From contig NC_135570.1 of NCBI RefSeq assembly GCF_964340395.1, forward strand, positions 10,831,822 to 10,895,821: DNA of 64,000 nt. The letters are read 5' to 3'. The translations under genes were made by a program, and so were the position numbers. Positions 1 through 12,100 of this stretch are shown one piece after another. Numbering within the stretch: the first letter of the stretch is position 1; each line of letters opens with the position of its first letter. The DNA comes from Glandiceps talaboti (Eukaryota > Hemichordata > Enteropneusta > Spengelidae). Under the pieces are notes generated by a model. That model was not told where the DNA came from. It did no database searches and saw nothing but the letters and a program-made list of their open reading frames with translations.

Positions 1-561
1 ACACTGGCTGTAGAAAATAACACACAAAAGTGAACATGTGGAGGCAGCTGCTTGTTGATGTCAGTAATAATGGCACAGGAACCAAGTGTTTTCGTTCACG
101 TTTTTTTATTCATGTCATTATCTGCATTCCTTGTGTTATACCACATCACTAAGCACCCTGAAGATATATGTCAAGATAATATATGTTTTTGGTCAGTTAT
201 TGTTACATACCCATGCACCATTATCCAACATATGTCTTGTTGTTTAGCCCACAAGCTAAACAATTCTGTGTTAGAGTACTTCAGGAAATGACATGTCCTG
301 TAGTTAACTTGGATTGAAAGCTGAAAGGTGGTTTGTAGACAAGTAGCCGCATGTATTTAGAGACCAATATTGCAATAACAATACCTACCACAGAGTCTTA
401 AGATGTGTTCCGTGAAACACACAATAGATTATATCCAGGCAATATTTCTACTCAGTCACATACATGTATTGTATATTTGTGACAGGAAAATTGAAAAATG
501 CTAAAAAAATTATTCCTTCTTATCTCCCACCTTCCATGGCAATTTGGGGAACTGTTGAGTT
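1..561. other. Non-coding stretch, no gene seen
   Basis: AT-rich sequence with no splice-bounded coding segment that I can support on either strand. It probably contains the 3' untranslated or downstream region of the putative minus-strand gene whose last exon ends at 562. Confidence 0.4.
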
Positions 562-2436
562 TTACCACAACTGATTGCCTTGTTCTCCCAAGAATTTGTT
601 CACACACAGGTTAACGACACCATAACCAGTGTCACCTTCAGTTGTTGGAGACCAGTAAAGGATCATTTGGGGTCTGGTGATGGTTTTATACCAATCTTTA
701 AATAAAATGAAGTGGTTGGGAGTATACTAATCATTCTATCAAGAGGACACACAGGAATTATAAGATGAATTGATAGCCTTGTTACTTTGTTCCTGGAGAA
801 CACAGCTGATGAAATTGGGATTGGTCACTATCACATTATCAAAACACTGTCATATTTCTAATGTGTTCTCAATAAAACTTCCCTTACAGAATTCAGTTAT
901 AACATAAATAAAGTTGACACTAATTTTACATGGTCATGTATGTGTGCAACTTAATTTACATAATTTTAATTAAAATAACTATATTTCCATAATAATCATT
1001 TGAGTAACAAACTTTCCATAATAATTGTTGCAAAACTGCCTTTTCAAGTCAAAAATGTATATTTTGATATTAACAACAGAATCTTGGATTAAATAAACTT
1101 TTCTACTAAAACACCAGTATTAGACTGACTGACACAAATCTTGTGGTTTAAGATCTTGCTTTATAATCTTTTCTTTTTTCAAGGGAGGGGAAGGGCCAAT
1201 GGCAATTATAATATTTTCTTTAAAATTACTGATTTTCATGTTGGAAAAATTAGGTAGAGTTGGATTATCAGAACCACATGATACAATTATTTTATTTCCA
1301 GCCACAAATTCTCTTCTTCCACTTTTTGATTGAGAAACAGACATGTTTCAAACAAATCACTTGTCCTTCAGAATCTAACTGAATCTGATAGAATGATCTG
1401 AATTTTTTTATTTGGTCTTTCAAGAATGTTACCAGCATTGAACTTGTCATTGAATGGACACTGAAACAAGTTCAAAGACATCGAATTCTAACCTAATTTT
1501 TAAATGACACCTAAACACGTTCAAATACATCAATATTCTAACCAAATAAACTGATAACATACAACATCTGAAGCACAGTGAATTTAAAGAAAGTACATTG
1601 GTATCAGACAACATATACAGACGATTAATTCTGCCATGGCAAATTTATAAATATATACATTGTATCTGTGATATGTGGAATCTGCAGTATTTGAGATCCA
1701 ATAGCTAGAGTACTATTATTTCATTGTCCATGTTATCTTACAAATATGCAAATACATCAAATTTTTAGTAGCTCAGATCATATGGCAAGTTGCACTGCAA
1801 GAATGATGGAAATATTTGTAACCGAGTTGTACTGACTGCAACTGTGATTTGTTAACTTTATTGTATATTGTGACTTTTTTAATGTTGTACTTTCTGTACT
1901 AGTGTCTCAATTGGGGAAATAGTAAGTGTATACAAAAAATACATCAAAATAACAGCATAAACATCTGACAAATTTACAAAGTCAATTCATATAATACCCT
2001 TCAGTTTTTATTGGCTATATATGCGTGCATATGCATGGTCATATTGTTGCTCACCCGCCTGACCATTAATATATACTACAAGTGCCAATTGCTCTGTCGA
2101 TGCCCCCCCCCCAAAAAAAAAAAACAACACAAAAAACAACAAACAAACAAACAAACAAACAAATATAATCAGTATCTTCACTTTATACTAGCTAGAAGCT
2201 TGTACTGTAAATATATTCAAAAAATGGTACAGATTTCCTCTTTGGTATCCCCAAATTGTCAGTTTAAAATTACTCATACAATACAAAAGAACACAAGTGG
2301 GTGGTCTGAATAATACTCAACTCAACAGGGATTGAAAGTGGTTCTTGTCCATCTCACACAGTATAATCATGTCAGCAAAAGTAGGAACATAATATATAGA
2401 TGAGTCAGTTGTCATCAGCACATCAAGACAGTACAA
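562..2436 (-). CDS. Putative 3' part of an unrecognised minus-strand gene (two coding-like exons)
   Basis: Two minus-strand segments read like real coding exons. Exon A (2436..2322) follows an AG acceptor and reads LYCLDVLMTTDSSIYYVPTF, then continues with ADMIILCEMDKNHFQSLL up to a GTTGAG donor in phase 1. Exon B (695..562) follows a TTTAAAG acceptor and reads WYKTITRPQMILYWSPTTEG, then a Gly/Val/Asn-rich tail ending GNQLW and a TAA stop. The phases join cleanly, with an Asn codon spanning the junction. I do not recognise the protein family. Upstream exons were not resolved; coding-like sequence without a start lies around 3125..3040 on the same strand. An AT-rich 74-aa ORF at 1344..1120 lies in the presumed intron and was not included. 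Coding character is inferred from reading only, so the model could be wrong in the exon A donor. Confidence 0.4.
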
Positions 2437-3180
2437 CTTAAATATGCTAGTTTATGCATCTATACTTTCCTCATACGTTTTTTGGAAAAAATTCAAAACA
2501 AATGGAACATTTTAGGTGTATGACATGAAACATTTCATTCAAACAAATTTCAAGATTTAAAAAATAAAACCGATTTCTTTTGGTTTTTGTATGAAATAAG
2601 TAACCGTATGACAAAATATTATATTAAGCAATGGTTTTTATTTGATTGACCTCACTCTGTGGGAAGGTCAACTCTCATGAAATGTATGCCGATATCATTT
2701 ACATATGTGAAGCCTGAACCTTGGGAATGCCATAATGCATATATCATAAATTGGTATTAATTTCAAGGCTATATTTGGATGGCAGACTTAGAACAATGTA
2801 ATGGTGTTTTCAAGGTTGCTTCTTCATTTTTTTTTCAAAAGTGGACATAAATGAAAATGAATGCAATGTTACACATTGGTGTAATCTATCTAAATCGTTT
2901 GGTGAATTGCATATAATCTTCATATGCTATTTTAATTTTACTATTTTAACAAATTTCATAACAAACGAAGCAATTTTGACAACTATATAAACATGTTTTC
3001 ACATTTTTTGAACTTTAGGAGAGTGGAATTTGGTACCAATGAGATACACAATATATTTACGAGACTGGATGGTGTTACGTTACACCCTTCTGGGGACGTC
3101 AAATCTTCATATATTTGTCTTTCAGTTTCGATTACAAATGAAAACAATTTGTTTACCTACCTGCCGAGAACTTATATTTC

Positions 3181-3440
3181 ACTAAAATCACAGCAAATAC
3201 GGAAGTGGAAGAAAAGTATCCAAATTTGACGTTAGGAAAAAAGTATTGCGCCAATACGAGGCATTAAAAATGCAATATTTGATCGGGAAAAGTGTCCACT
3301 ACGATGATGTTAACGCTATGTTCAGAACGGACGAATCTCAACTTCCGTTACGATGTAGGATAAAAATATCGCGACACTGTAATTTACAAGAAGTCTTAAA
3401 ACCGCGTCCTCGAGATTATTTTGAGAAGACTATTGCATAA
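3181..3440 (+). CDS. Possible terminal coding exon or small ORF, unrecognised
   Basis: A plus-strand frame is open from just after a TAA near 3180 to a TAA at 3438..3440. It reads through KYGSGRKVSKFDVRKKVLRQ and ends PRPRDYFEKTIA. It is unusually CpG-rich for the window, Lys/Arg-rich, and has balanced codon use, whereas the opposite strand is closed by stops in all frames. An AG acceptor-like site (TCACAG) sits at about 3190, so this could be the last exon of a plus-strand gene. Alternatively it is a chance ORF inside the CpG-richer upstream region of the zinc-finger gene at 4165. No family was recognised. Confidence 0.25.
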
Positions 3441-3471
3441 TTTCTGATCGATGACCTCTGTATCATCAAGA

Positions 3472-3779
3472 TGACTCAAGTTTACTCTGATGATCTCATA
3501 CCCATCGAAGGTAAGCTCGATTTCTTAGACCTCTTGAGTGGCAATCGTGAATGACATGATGAAAAATTCACCTCACCTGCAACACACCACCGTGAAAATA
3601 CTCCTATCAACCCTCGTACAAAATCCCGGGCAATTCTAGATTTCCATCAACGTCGACTAGCATCTATTCTTGTTGAGTAGATCACAATAAAGGCCCATGA
3701 AATTGAAAGAAGCAATATTTTCGACAAATACTGGATGTAGGTTGTCATATAGGAATACCCCGATTGGTGAATGACGTCA
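3472..3779 (+). promoter_or_regulatory. AP-1-like, inverted CCAAT and CRE sites upstream of the UBP zinc-finger gene
   Basis: TGACTCA (AP-1 type) is at 3472..3478, an inverted CCAAT (ATTGG) at about 3763..3767, and a perfect CRE palindrome TGACGTCA at 3772..3779. They lie 390-690 bases before the start codon at 4165, in a locally CpG-richer stretch. Matches are by eye; activity is inferred. Confidence 0.35.
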
Positions 3780-4079
3780 GATTGACCCCCTGCAGAGCAC
3801 ACATAAACATCACCGGAAACGTGGGTTGTCCTTACCCGTTTTGGCCACCGAGGACGCTCTATTGATTCTTCTTCTATTTCAAATTTTCACAGTAGTCGCA
3901 CGAAAGTCTTGCAAATTTGAAGGACTAGATTTCAAAACATCGCAAGTAAACAACTAGTTTTCGAAGTAATACCACAAGTTACATTCTTAACATTTCATTC
4001 AAGAGTCACAAGGCATATTGGTCCTTCCGGGGACATACCAAGTCGATTCGATAGCAGACGACCAGTCAGAACCCGGAAA

Positions 4080-4087
4080 TATAAATA
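4080..4087 (+). promoter_or_regulatory. TATA box of the UBP zinc-finger gene
   Basis: A canonical TATAAATA lies 78 bases before the ATG at 4165. Transcription would start near 4110, giving a short 5' leader of about 55 bases. It is placed consistently with the intronless gene downstream. Confidence 0.6.
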
Positions 4088-4164
4088 GAGCCTCAGGAAA
4101 GAGTTTACTTGTTGTACTGATATCGGGCGTTTAAAAAAAAGACATTCACGGAATCTCATAGAAG

Positions 4165-4710
4165 ATGGCATCAAGTCAACATAACGACGATGTAAGTCAG
4201 TCGACAGACACTAATGCAGCAGGCAGTACTCAAACCGACAACGCAGAGGCTGGTCCAAGTGCTAGTGCCAGTACCAGTGAAGGGACACATGCTACACAAA
4301 GTGACCCGTCCAGTGCAGTTGAGGAATTCCTTGGTCGCATTGGGATTCCAGACACTGAAGCGAGTCTGTTTGCTGTTACTCCATTACAGTGGTGTCCACA
4401 TCTCGAAACTGTTAACCCAGTCCCAACAGAGGGGCTTAACACTCGGGCGCCATGTCATCATAAAGACTGTGGTGATCCGAAAGAAAACTGGGTCTGTTTA
4501 GTTTGTTATGACGTTTACTGTGGTAGATTAATCCAAGAACACATGTTAATGCACAGCTTGGATACAACTCATCAAATGACTCTAAGCTATTCAGATATAT
4601 CAGTATGGTGTTACCCATGTGACTCCTATGTACACCACGAAATCTTATTTCCCGCCAAACGAGCAGCACACATAAGTAAATTTGGAGTGGACATCCCAGG
4701 GATGAAATAA
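4165..4710 (+). CDS. Intronless HDAC6-like UBP zinc-finger protein (181 aa)
   Basis: The protein has a low-complexity Ser/Thr/Ala/Gln-rich N terminus (about residues 1-55) and then a single ZnF-UBP domain (about 73-170). The zinc-ligand pattern is visible: CPHL, then CHHKDCG, NWVCLVCYDVYCGR, histidines in EHMLMH and TTHQ, and WCYPCDSYVHH. It most resembles the C-terminal ubiquitin-binding finger of HDAC6, which in the known family grips the free C-terminal Gly-Gly of ubiquitin. The Trp and Arg of the pocket region (NW, CGR) and the WCY segment are kept, but the residue after CGR is Leu where HDAC6 has Tyr. There is no deacetylase domain. The gene has its own TATA box, no introns and a poly(A) signal, so it looks like a compact standalone gene, possibly of retrocopy origin. 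Role in ubiquitin or aggresome biology is inference from the domain. Confidence 0.85.
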   Translation: MASSQHNDDVSQSTDTNAAGSTQTDNAEAGPSASASTSEGTHATQSDPSSAVEEFLGRIGIPDTEASLFAVTPLQWCPHLETVNPVPTEGLNTRAPCHHKDCGDPKENWVCLVCYDVYCGRLIQEHMLMHSLDTTHQMTLSYSDISVWCYPCDSYVHHEILFPAKRAAHISKFGVDIPGMK

Positions 4711-4922
4711 GAACTCTAATGTTTATTGATGAAATCATAAAGTTATACCTCAGTGATTTGTGGAACATGTCATAGTTTACTTGTCCAAATCTGAATGACA
4801 ATGAATTGTTGTATTTATGGAGATTTCTATGGGTGATGGTAACTCTACAGTATTTGTCCAATATGACATGTATTCTTTCCAACTCCATGGTTTGTTTTCA
4901 ATATATGCATAAGACAATGGTC

Positions 4923-4928
4923 AATAAA
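4923..4928 (+). terminator. Poly(A) signal AATAAA of the UBP zinc-finger gene
   Basis: AATAAA about 213 bases after the stop codon at 4710, followed by further A-rich sequence. It is in the sense orientation and gives a short 3' UTR. Confidence 0.5.
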
Positions 4929-5340
4929 ATAAAGGAGTTAAACCACCTACAAATGTTCAAAGTGCCTTGTCTGAAAGATGGATGCATCAACAACTTTTGG
5001 AATGTTCACTTCATTCACTAATTGTAGATCATCACATTCATCAGCCAGTAACACAAACAGACAAGGAGGTATCAGTTTATACAGAAAAGGCATTACATAT
5101 ACATATTATGACACACTTCATGCCATGAAAAGGTGATAAAATACTGATCTTCTATAAAAATCTGAAAAAATGGAGCATAATTGTACTGTTTTGAGATTGT
5201 CAACATCTGTAATGCCTTACGCTGAAGTGTTTTGTAAGTTCTTATACCAGAACTAAGAAATGTGGCAGAAAGCCTCAACACTAAACCATGTCAAGGATTA
5301 GAGCGCCCTCAACATGATACCATTTAGAGGTGCAGAAGAC

Positions 5341-5721
5341 GATTGCACAATGTCGCACAAGTTCAATAAACAAACTTCATTCATAAAACCCCTCCCTCTA
5401 AACAAATGTTTACAAGTGCGATATCAACATGTTTATATATGATGTAAACTGTGATGAGAATTGTAGTGGTCACATCACTACAAACAATGCAATGTAAAAA
5501 CATGATGGTAAACACATTAAAATCCCACTCACACTAGAAGTAGTAAATAAAACACTAATAGTGAAGTAAATCCAGAACTTGTTATTATTGTTGAAGGCGT
5601 GAAAGTTTTCTAAATTTGGTTAGAAGTGTGAATGAAGTTCAGCAACCGCATTGACACCACACCCCCTGCCCCCTTAAAGGGACAAAGTTTGTTTATTGAG
5701 CTTGTGTCACATTGTGCGATC
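5341..5721. mobile_element. MITE family A, copy 1 (approximately 35-bp terminal inverted repeats)
   Basis: The ends are inverted: the left begins GATTGCACAATGTCGCACAA and the right end is its near reverse complement, ending CACATTGTGCGATC. Both arms continue into a shared AATAAACAAAC segment. The interior is about 310 bases and non-coding. A diverged second copy lies at 9481..9947 inside STOML1. No protein is encoded, so mobilisation in trans is assumed. Confidence 0.75.
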
Positions 5722-6124
5722 CTCTGTTAACATTCCAGAAATATTCCAGGAATGTCGGAGCAGTTGTCCATAGGTATGTCGGGTCAAGTGATGTCATTTT
5801 CCAAGAGTGTTGATGTTTTAAATGACTCCATCTATCATGTCTTGTAAATTTGACACTATACAAAGTATCAGGTACACACGAGAAAAACTAGTATTTCTTA
5901 TTATAGACTATGTTTTACACTGTACTGGAGTACAGAAACATATAAACACACATGAAACATGTCTTATCAGTCATGAACTCTTTATTTCAATGGCTATACA
6001 ATATAATGTACAGGGCTGAAATTGTACTCTAATTACAAATATGAAAGACAAAATTAATACATGTTGATTCAGACCTCAATTACTATCTGCAACAAATGTT
6101 ATAGTTGAAACTGTATCATACAGT

Positions 6125-6210
6125 ATAGTCTGTATGGTATGCCATGACGGGGCGCCCTCACACATCAGTCAACCCAGAGCTGGTCAGTGTGGGTGGACGA
6201 CACAATGTTT
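6125..6210 (+). repeat. Dispersed repeat containing GCGCCCTCACACATC, copy 1
   Basis: Reads GTATGCCATGACGGGGCGCC followed by CTCACACATCAGTCAA. Related copies occur near 29274, 44604 and 58738 in the same orientation. The family is non-coding and the ends are undefined. Confidence 0.6.
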
Positions 6211-6594
6211 ACATTCTACATACAGTATGACATGTATGTACATCAGTATTTTCAAACTATATACAAATACAACACTGGTGAATTGTCATACTAATTCAAG
6301 ATGTACTTTTTTCAACAAAATAGTCATAGAAAAAACATCTATAGGTATCAATTTAATGGCCCATGATTCAATCACAGTATCTCCCACAAGTGCTTGTGGT
6401 GCCCAAAGGATTAGATAGGACAAACTCTGCCACAAAGTTGTTTTTCTCACCCCAAATTTTAATCTTCATCTGGAATGGGCCTTTAACATTTTTTAGGCTG
6501 ACGTTATTTTCATCTGTTGACTGCAGAAATAATGTCGACGTCTGAAGTGTAACCATTGTCATTAAAAGACATGGACAGCAACAGATCTGACTCT

Positions 6595-6908
6595 TGACTC
6601 ATTCCAGGAAATAAGGGTATTTTCACAAACTTTGGGTTCTGTAGAATCATTTCATGATTTCACATCACATAATTTTTCATGATTACTAAGAAACACCAAA
6701 CTGAAACTCTATTTCACCAGTGTATTGTTCTCACACTGGTCCACTATTGCTTCATGTGACTTATCTTACTTATGCTTATTATCTTTAGAGGCATCATCAT
6801 GAATATTCAGCGTGCATCTAATACATATGTTTGTCCCATGAAATGACTCTCCAGAACCCAAAGTTTATGAAAGTACATGTATTCCCCTGGAATGACATTG
6901 CCCATTAA
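6595..6908. mobile_element. TTAA-family MITE, copy near 6.6 kb
   Basis: Left arm TCATTCCAGGAAATAAGG then AAACTTTGGGTTCTG and CATTTCATGATTTCACATC. The right arm is the reverse complement (CATGAAATGACTCTCCAGAA, then CCCAAAGTTTATGA) and runs to TTAA at 6905..6908. It shares both arms with elements at 27533, 42202, 43900 and 58889. Confidence 0.6.
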
Positions 6909-7439
6909 AATGAGTGTACAGCTATGAATTATGTAGATACACATAATTATAAATAGTGATAGAGTTTTAGATCAAGTTGTCAACAAATACATTGCACATC
7001 ATGAACAATAGATCTCTCTTTCTATTTTCTATGGTTACATCAATTACTTTAGTTGAGTTGAAGTAACACCTGTCAGGCTCTAACTAGTGGGCTACCAATT
7101 TCAGACAGTGGTAGCCCAAGGATGGTAACTAGTACAGTAGTCTCATAATGCTGAACTGAAAACAGAGTACCTCTATTGGAAATATTTTGTTATTAAAATA
7201 CTTTCATGTCTGTAAATCTTCCATCCTTTAAATCATTGCATTATCAATGGTACTTCATAGCCTGAGAGGGCTACCAGCTGCAAATTATTGTAGCCCCATG
7301 ATAACACAGGACTACTGAGTTCTGCAGTTTGAGTTCTGCATTTCTGGTACTGGTAATTCCATAGGTAGAAATTGTTCTGCAGAAGTTAAATATCATTGAT
7401 CAGTAACCAACCAACCAAGTACACAACAAATCAGAAATC

Positions 7440-7525
7440 AATCAAGTGGTTTGATCAATCAACCAACCAACAAAGTAATCAACCAATCTATCAATCAATT
7501 AATCAATTAATCAATCAATTGATTA
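7440..7525. repeat. ATCA/AATC-rich simple repeat
   Basis: Imperfect runs of AATC/ATCA units (ATCAATCAATTAATCAATTA and similar). A second, longer array of the same motif is at 29624..29729. Confidence 0.7.
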
Positions 7526-8885
7526 ATCTAAGTACCATCTATTTTATTGAATGGTACTAAACTGTGATTCTTTGTCAAGTACACTTCACAAATAAACAGT
7601 GTAACATATATAATAATTGATTATTCATAAAAACCTTACCTTTTAAAAAAAAAAAAATCAGAACCTATTTACAACAAAGAAATTGAAACTTGAAAGTCTC
7701 ATTTTATCCTTTTGCCAATAAATTGGTGATAAAAATTATGTTCACCACATGTGCCAGCATCATTTTTAACAATACAATTTATTGAGGGTTTTTCACAGAA
7801 ATTTCAAATAATTTGTTGCCTGCTGCTAAGTATTGGCATCTAATTATGACAGCAAATATTAAATACACAGCTTTGTATTTGCATAACAATAAATATCAAA
7901 AGATTATCATACCATTGAAATGTCTTCATTGACAAATCATTGTTTGGCAGGTACAAGATCCAATATTTCTAACCCAAATATGTGCTCTCTCAGAAGTCAC
8001 CTTTAATAACTAACCCTCAATGTGTTTTGGTAATAATACTCTGGTAATACAAGTTATGGTTTACTGAGATATACTTAAACTAATACTATTGATGTTCCAT
8101 GTGGTAGATCACAAAAGGTGACAGTAGTGGTTCTGTTGTGTGTATATAATCACCCTGTAATCAAGATAGTGTAAATATTGTCAATCCCCAAAAATGTACA
8201 CTGCATGGTTATGGACGTTATCAAAAATACCACCCTACTGTGAGTACAATTTAACCAATGTCCATTCAATAGCTTATATCACAACACATAGTTTTAGTTT
8301 GTGTCTATCTTAGTAAACCGACACTGCGATTGCCAGAGTAGTAAGAACACAGATTTCTCACATACTCAGACTGTACTTACAGATCTCAGTACAGTATCAT
8401 ACTAGGTTATTGTCACTCAATGTCCTGCAATGTTCATCTAGTTTCCATGACAATGGTTGCATAGAAAATAGTCTAACCACGGTAGTTACTAAGACTCACT
8501 GCTGAGAGTTCTCTCCTTTTGGCTGACCCAGAGTATAGGGAAACACTTTGTAAATGATGTCAATCCATGATGGCTATGTCGACAGTCAGATTTAAAACAT
8601 GACACCTAGTTTAATGACAAGATGGAGACTAGACTCTGCTGGGATAGTCAGAACAAGAGAGAGCACCACCAGTGGCCGATCTGAGTAACTGAGACTAGAA
8701 AATATTGCTAGTACAACATTCCTGTACATTCCTGTGTTTGACATACAGCTGACTTCACTCTCTCTTAACGATTCTCCAAAAAAGGTTGAAGCTTACTTTG
8801 CTCCTTTAAAAAGACAATGAAGTGAAATCATGAAATACAAGTAGTTTGTATAAGAGAGATACTGTAGTCAACTCCTCAGATGAAA

Positions 8886-8891
8886 TTTATT
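8886..8891 (-). terminator. Candidate poly(A) signal of STOML1
   Basis: TTTATT on the plus strand reads AATAAA on the minus strand, about 230 bases past the STOML1 stop. Confidence 0.4.
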
Positions 8892-9119
8892 GCAAACAGA
8901 TAATATGTGCACCAATGACAGACAAATCCCTACATGTTTTGGCACTTTTTTGGTGACTAACTTTGAGCACACGCAGCTGATACATATACTGAAATACTTC
9001 AGTACACATCTCATACCCAATTTGATCATAAAATAGAATGATCCATGAAGACAAATCATGGGATTAAGCTAAACTGGCATAGGAGGTAGGGGTGATAGGA
9101 TCAAATGATGGGTTTTTGT

Positions 9120-12100
9120 TTAGCTATCTTGTGATTGGAGTCTTTTTACAACTTGGTCCAGTTTCATAGCTACACCTCTGTCTCCACTCACTATCAGTCT
9201 ACCTGACATGAATGCTTGGAAAGGTCTCAATTCACCAGCAAATATTTTCTGCATGTCTGAATTGCTCATCTCCAGGACAACATCTGGTTCCCCAGATGGT
9301 GGTTCACCTGTACCAGCATCACCACTACCTGTAAGATGCAAATGAAATTTAAACTCAATGACATGTTTTACAATGTCTGCACAAACAAAATTTTGAGTAC
9401 GGTGAAATTTGTTCTCTTTGTATATCAACCTCTTTCACTGAGTAGGCCAGCAGGGGCAGCATGACACCACATATGTTAGGGACCATTGCACAATGCCTCA
9501 CAAGCTCAATAAACAATAATTGTTCATTTAGGACAAAACCCCTCCCCCTCCCCTAAAAGAACGTTCACAGGTGCAACATCAAACATTTATATATGACGTA
9601 AACCACAATGAAAACTACGACGGTAACAACACTACGATTGATGCAATGTAAAAACACAATGGTAAACATGAAGTTCCAACCTTCTGAACCTGTTTACTGT
9701 CAGGAGATGATGGTAAACACATCAAAATACTACCAGAAACCCAGCACTGTATTAGAAGTAAAATTTTTATCAACTTATCAACATCTCAGTAGCAAATACA
9801 GAACCTGTTATCATTGAAGTCATGAAAGCTTTCAAAATTTGGTTAGAAGTGCGATAATGAAGTTCAGCAATCGCACTGACACCAGACTCCCCCCCCCCCC
9901 TAAATGAACAAAGTTCACTTCTTGAGCTTGTGTGACATTGTACGATCGTTCTTTACAGTCTACCCAGACTTTTGATACAAATAAATGAAAAATACGAACC
10001 ATTCTTAAGATCCAAATAATATGTTTCAGTGTTGTTACCACTAATAATAAATTTATAGACAGCTCCAATATTTTCCACCAATGAATCATTCAATAACAAT
10101 TTGACAGCTGATAAGATATCCTCTGCTGACATTGTCGTTGCAGGTTCTGAAGTCTGCTCTGGAATTGCTGCCAGTGACGGTACTTGGACATTTGGCACTG
10201 AAGACATTGATGGCGGGATCTGGACACTTGAAAAACCTAACAGAGAAATGGCAAAGTAGGAATAATGATTTCAATATTTTGTGATTATTGAGAATTTTGA
10301 GTTTTTATTTTGGTCTCTACTTTTAGTATGTAAGATATGTATTGTGTCATCCTATTGCATAGTAAAAGAGAAGCCTGATTACTGTGAAATGGGGGGTGGG
10401 GGGGTTGGGATGGGGGTGGGGTAGGGGTGTTGGTGGGGGTAACAACATGACATATCTTACAGTCTAACTATTAGCACGCTTTCAAGAGTTAAAAGTAACA
10501 CCAACAGTAAATCTTTTTTTAAATATTTTTCTTGAAATTTAAGACACTGTACTAATTCTACTATTTCAAAGTGTTATGCCAATGTTGTATATACACCTCT
10601 ATGGTTCCAACCAACATACATAATGTCAGTTCATAATGTCAATAGGAACTAAATCTTGAATTGGATTAATAACACTTGGCACAGCATGTTGGAACAGCAG
10701 AGACTTGTATTACACACCATGGTTTGATAAGAACAGTTCTATGGCCTATTTATGTGTATATGAAATGCCAAGGAAATGGAAAATGTGTTTGGGAACGATT
10801 ATGTAAAGAGGCCATACAACTGTTCTTATCAAATGATAGAATGTAATACAAGTCTCTGTATTTGCAATATATGTTGTGCCAAGTGTTATTAATCCAATTC
10901 AGTTGTTTACTGTCCCTGTTTGTAACAGGTTCCGTTCATCAACGGTCTGATGTCTTCAGATGTATATAAGAAAGATTACCTGATTTTTGTGATTTCAGCA
11001 TATCAAATGGCAGTCCTTGAAATGGAGGCATAACAACCGGACCCATTTGAAATGGATTTGCTTCTTTTAACAAAGTTATTTCAGATCTGTAAAAGATAAC
11101 AATGTACAAAAGAGAAACCCATATTAATGATCACTTATTAGCCACTGTTTCTGTTAACGGCAATTTGTATATAAAATTAAATCCTAATTCTCCAGTCAAT
11201 CTACTGTCCAAGTTCGAGGTTTCCTCTCCAAATTATGGTACACGGTATGGAAATTCATGCGCGTTTTACCAGATTTTCCCCCACACTAGTCCAGGGTACT
11301 CAAGGTACTTTCACTCACACTTGCAGTGTTTTCTGCTGCACTCACTATACCCCTGAAAGCATAGCTGAGGCCTAACTATAAGAATGTACTTTTTTATCCT
11401 ACATTGAACTATTGATCTCACCCCTAAAGTAGAAATTGTTTGTGATACCTACACTTCTACTCTTGTGACAGCAACACCCCACTCCTGTGTGGTTACATTC
11501 AGCTCGACATGCATGAAGTCGTTAATAGAATGCTTCTCTACTGCGATATCGGAATAACGTTTTGTTGTCAGTAGATTGGTTAATGCGGTTTGTGCAAGCG
11601 CTCTCGTGGCGTGATTCAAATCTTGTACAGATGTGACCGACATTATGACATCGTTGATCTGAAAATGTATATTTGCACCACAACTGATGACAGCGCCATC
11701 AACAGTGAAGATCTGAAATGAAACAAAATGTAGAAATATTTCACTATACAGTAAAGTAAATTGAACACAGCAAATAAAATAAAGCATCAATTTACATTTT
11801 CTATTAGTCATACTGATAGTATGAGGAGAGGAGAATAAACTTATAACTTGCTCAAGTGTCTGGTCTTTTTTCATTCTTTATTATTATCAAAATCTGATAT
11901 AGGAATCTAGTCTAAGATTGCTTTATTAACTTTTACATCCTTTGTATATTTAGGAAGGAGGCAGTCATTCATGAAACAACAAAATCGAAAACAAACGACA
12001 TTGTACAATGCACAAGCCAAGTTGTTGTGTCTTTGAACAGAAATATGGATATATACCCTGGTTGTTGCACGTCACGACAACCCTTGTCTACGTCACTGGT

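Larger units (their letters stand above)
4936..9119. other. Gene-free interval between the UBP gene and STOML1
   Basis: No exon recognised. It holds MITE family A copy 1, a copy of the GCCCTCACAC dispersed repeat near 6125..6210, a TTAA-family element near 6595..6908, two small GGGCTACCA hairpins near 7089 and 7269, an ATCA-rich simple repeat at about 7440..7525, and the presumed STOML1 3' UTR at the right edge. Confidence 0.5.

Noticed and set aside
1120-1344. 74-aa minus-strand ORF as a separate gene
   Set aside because: AT-rich, no family resemblance and no convincing splice sites; it lies in the presumed intron between the 2436 and 695 exons.
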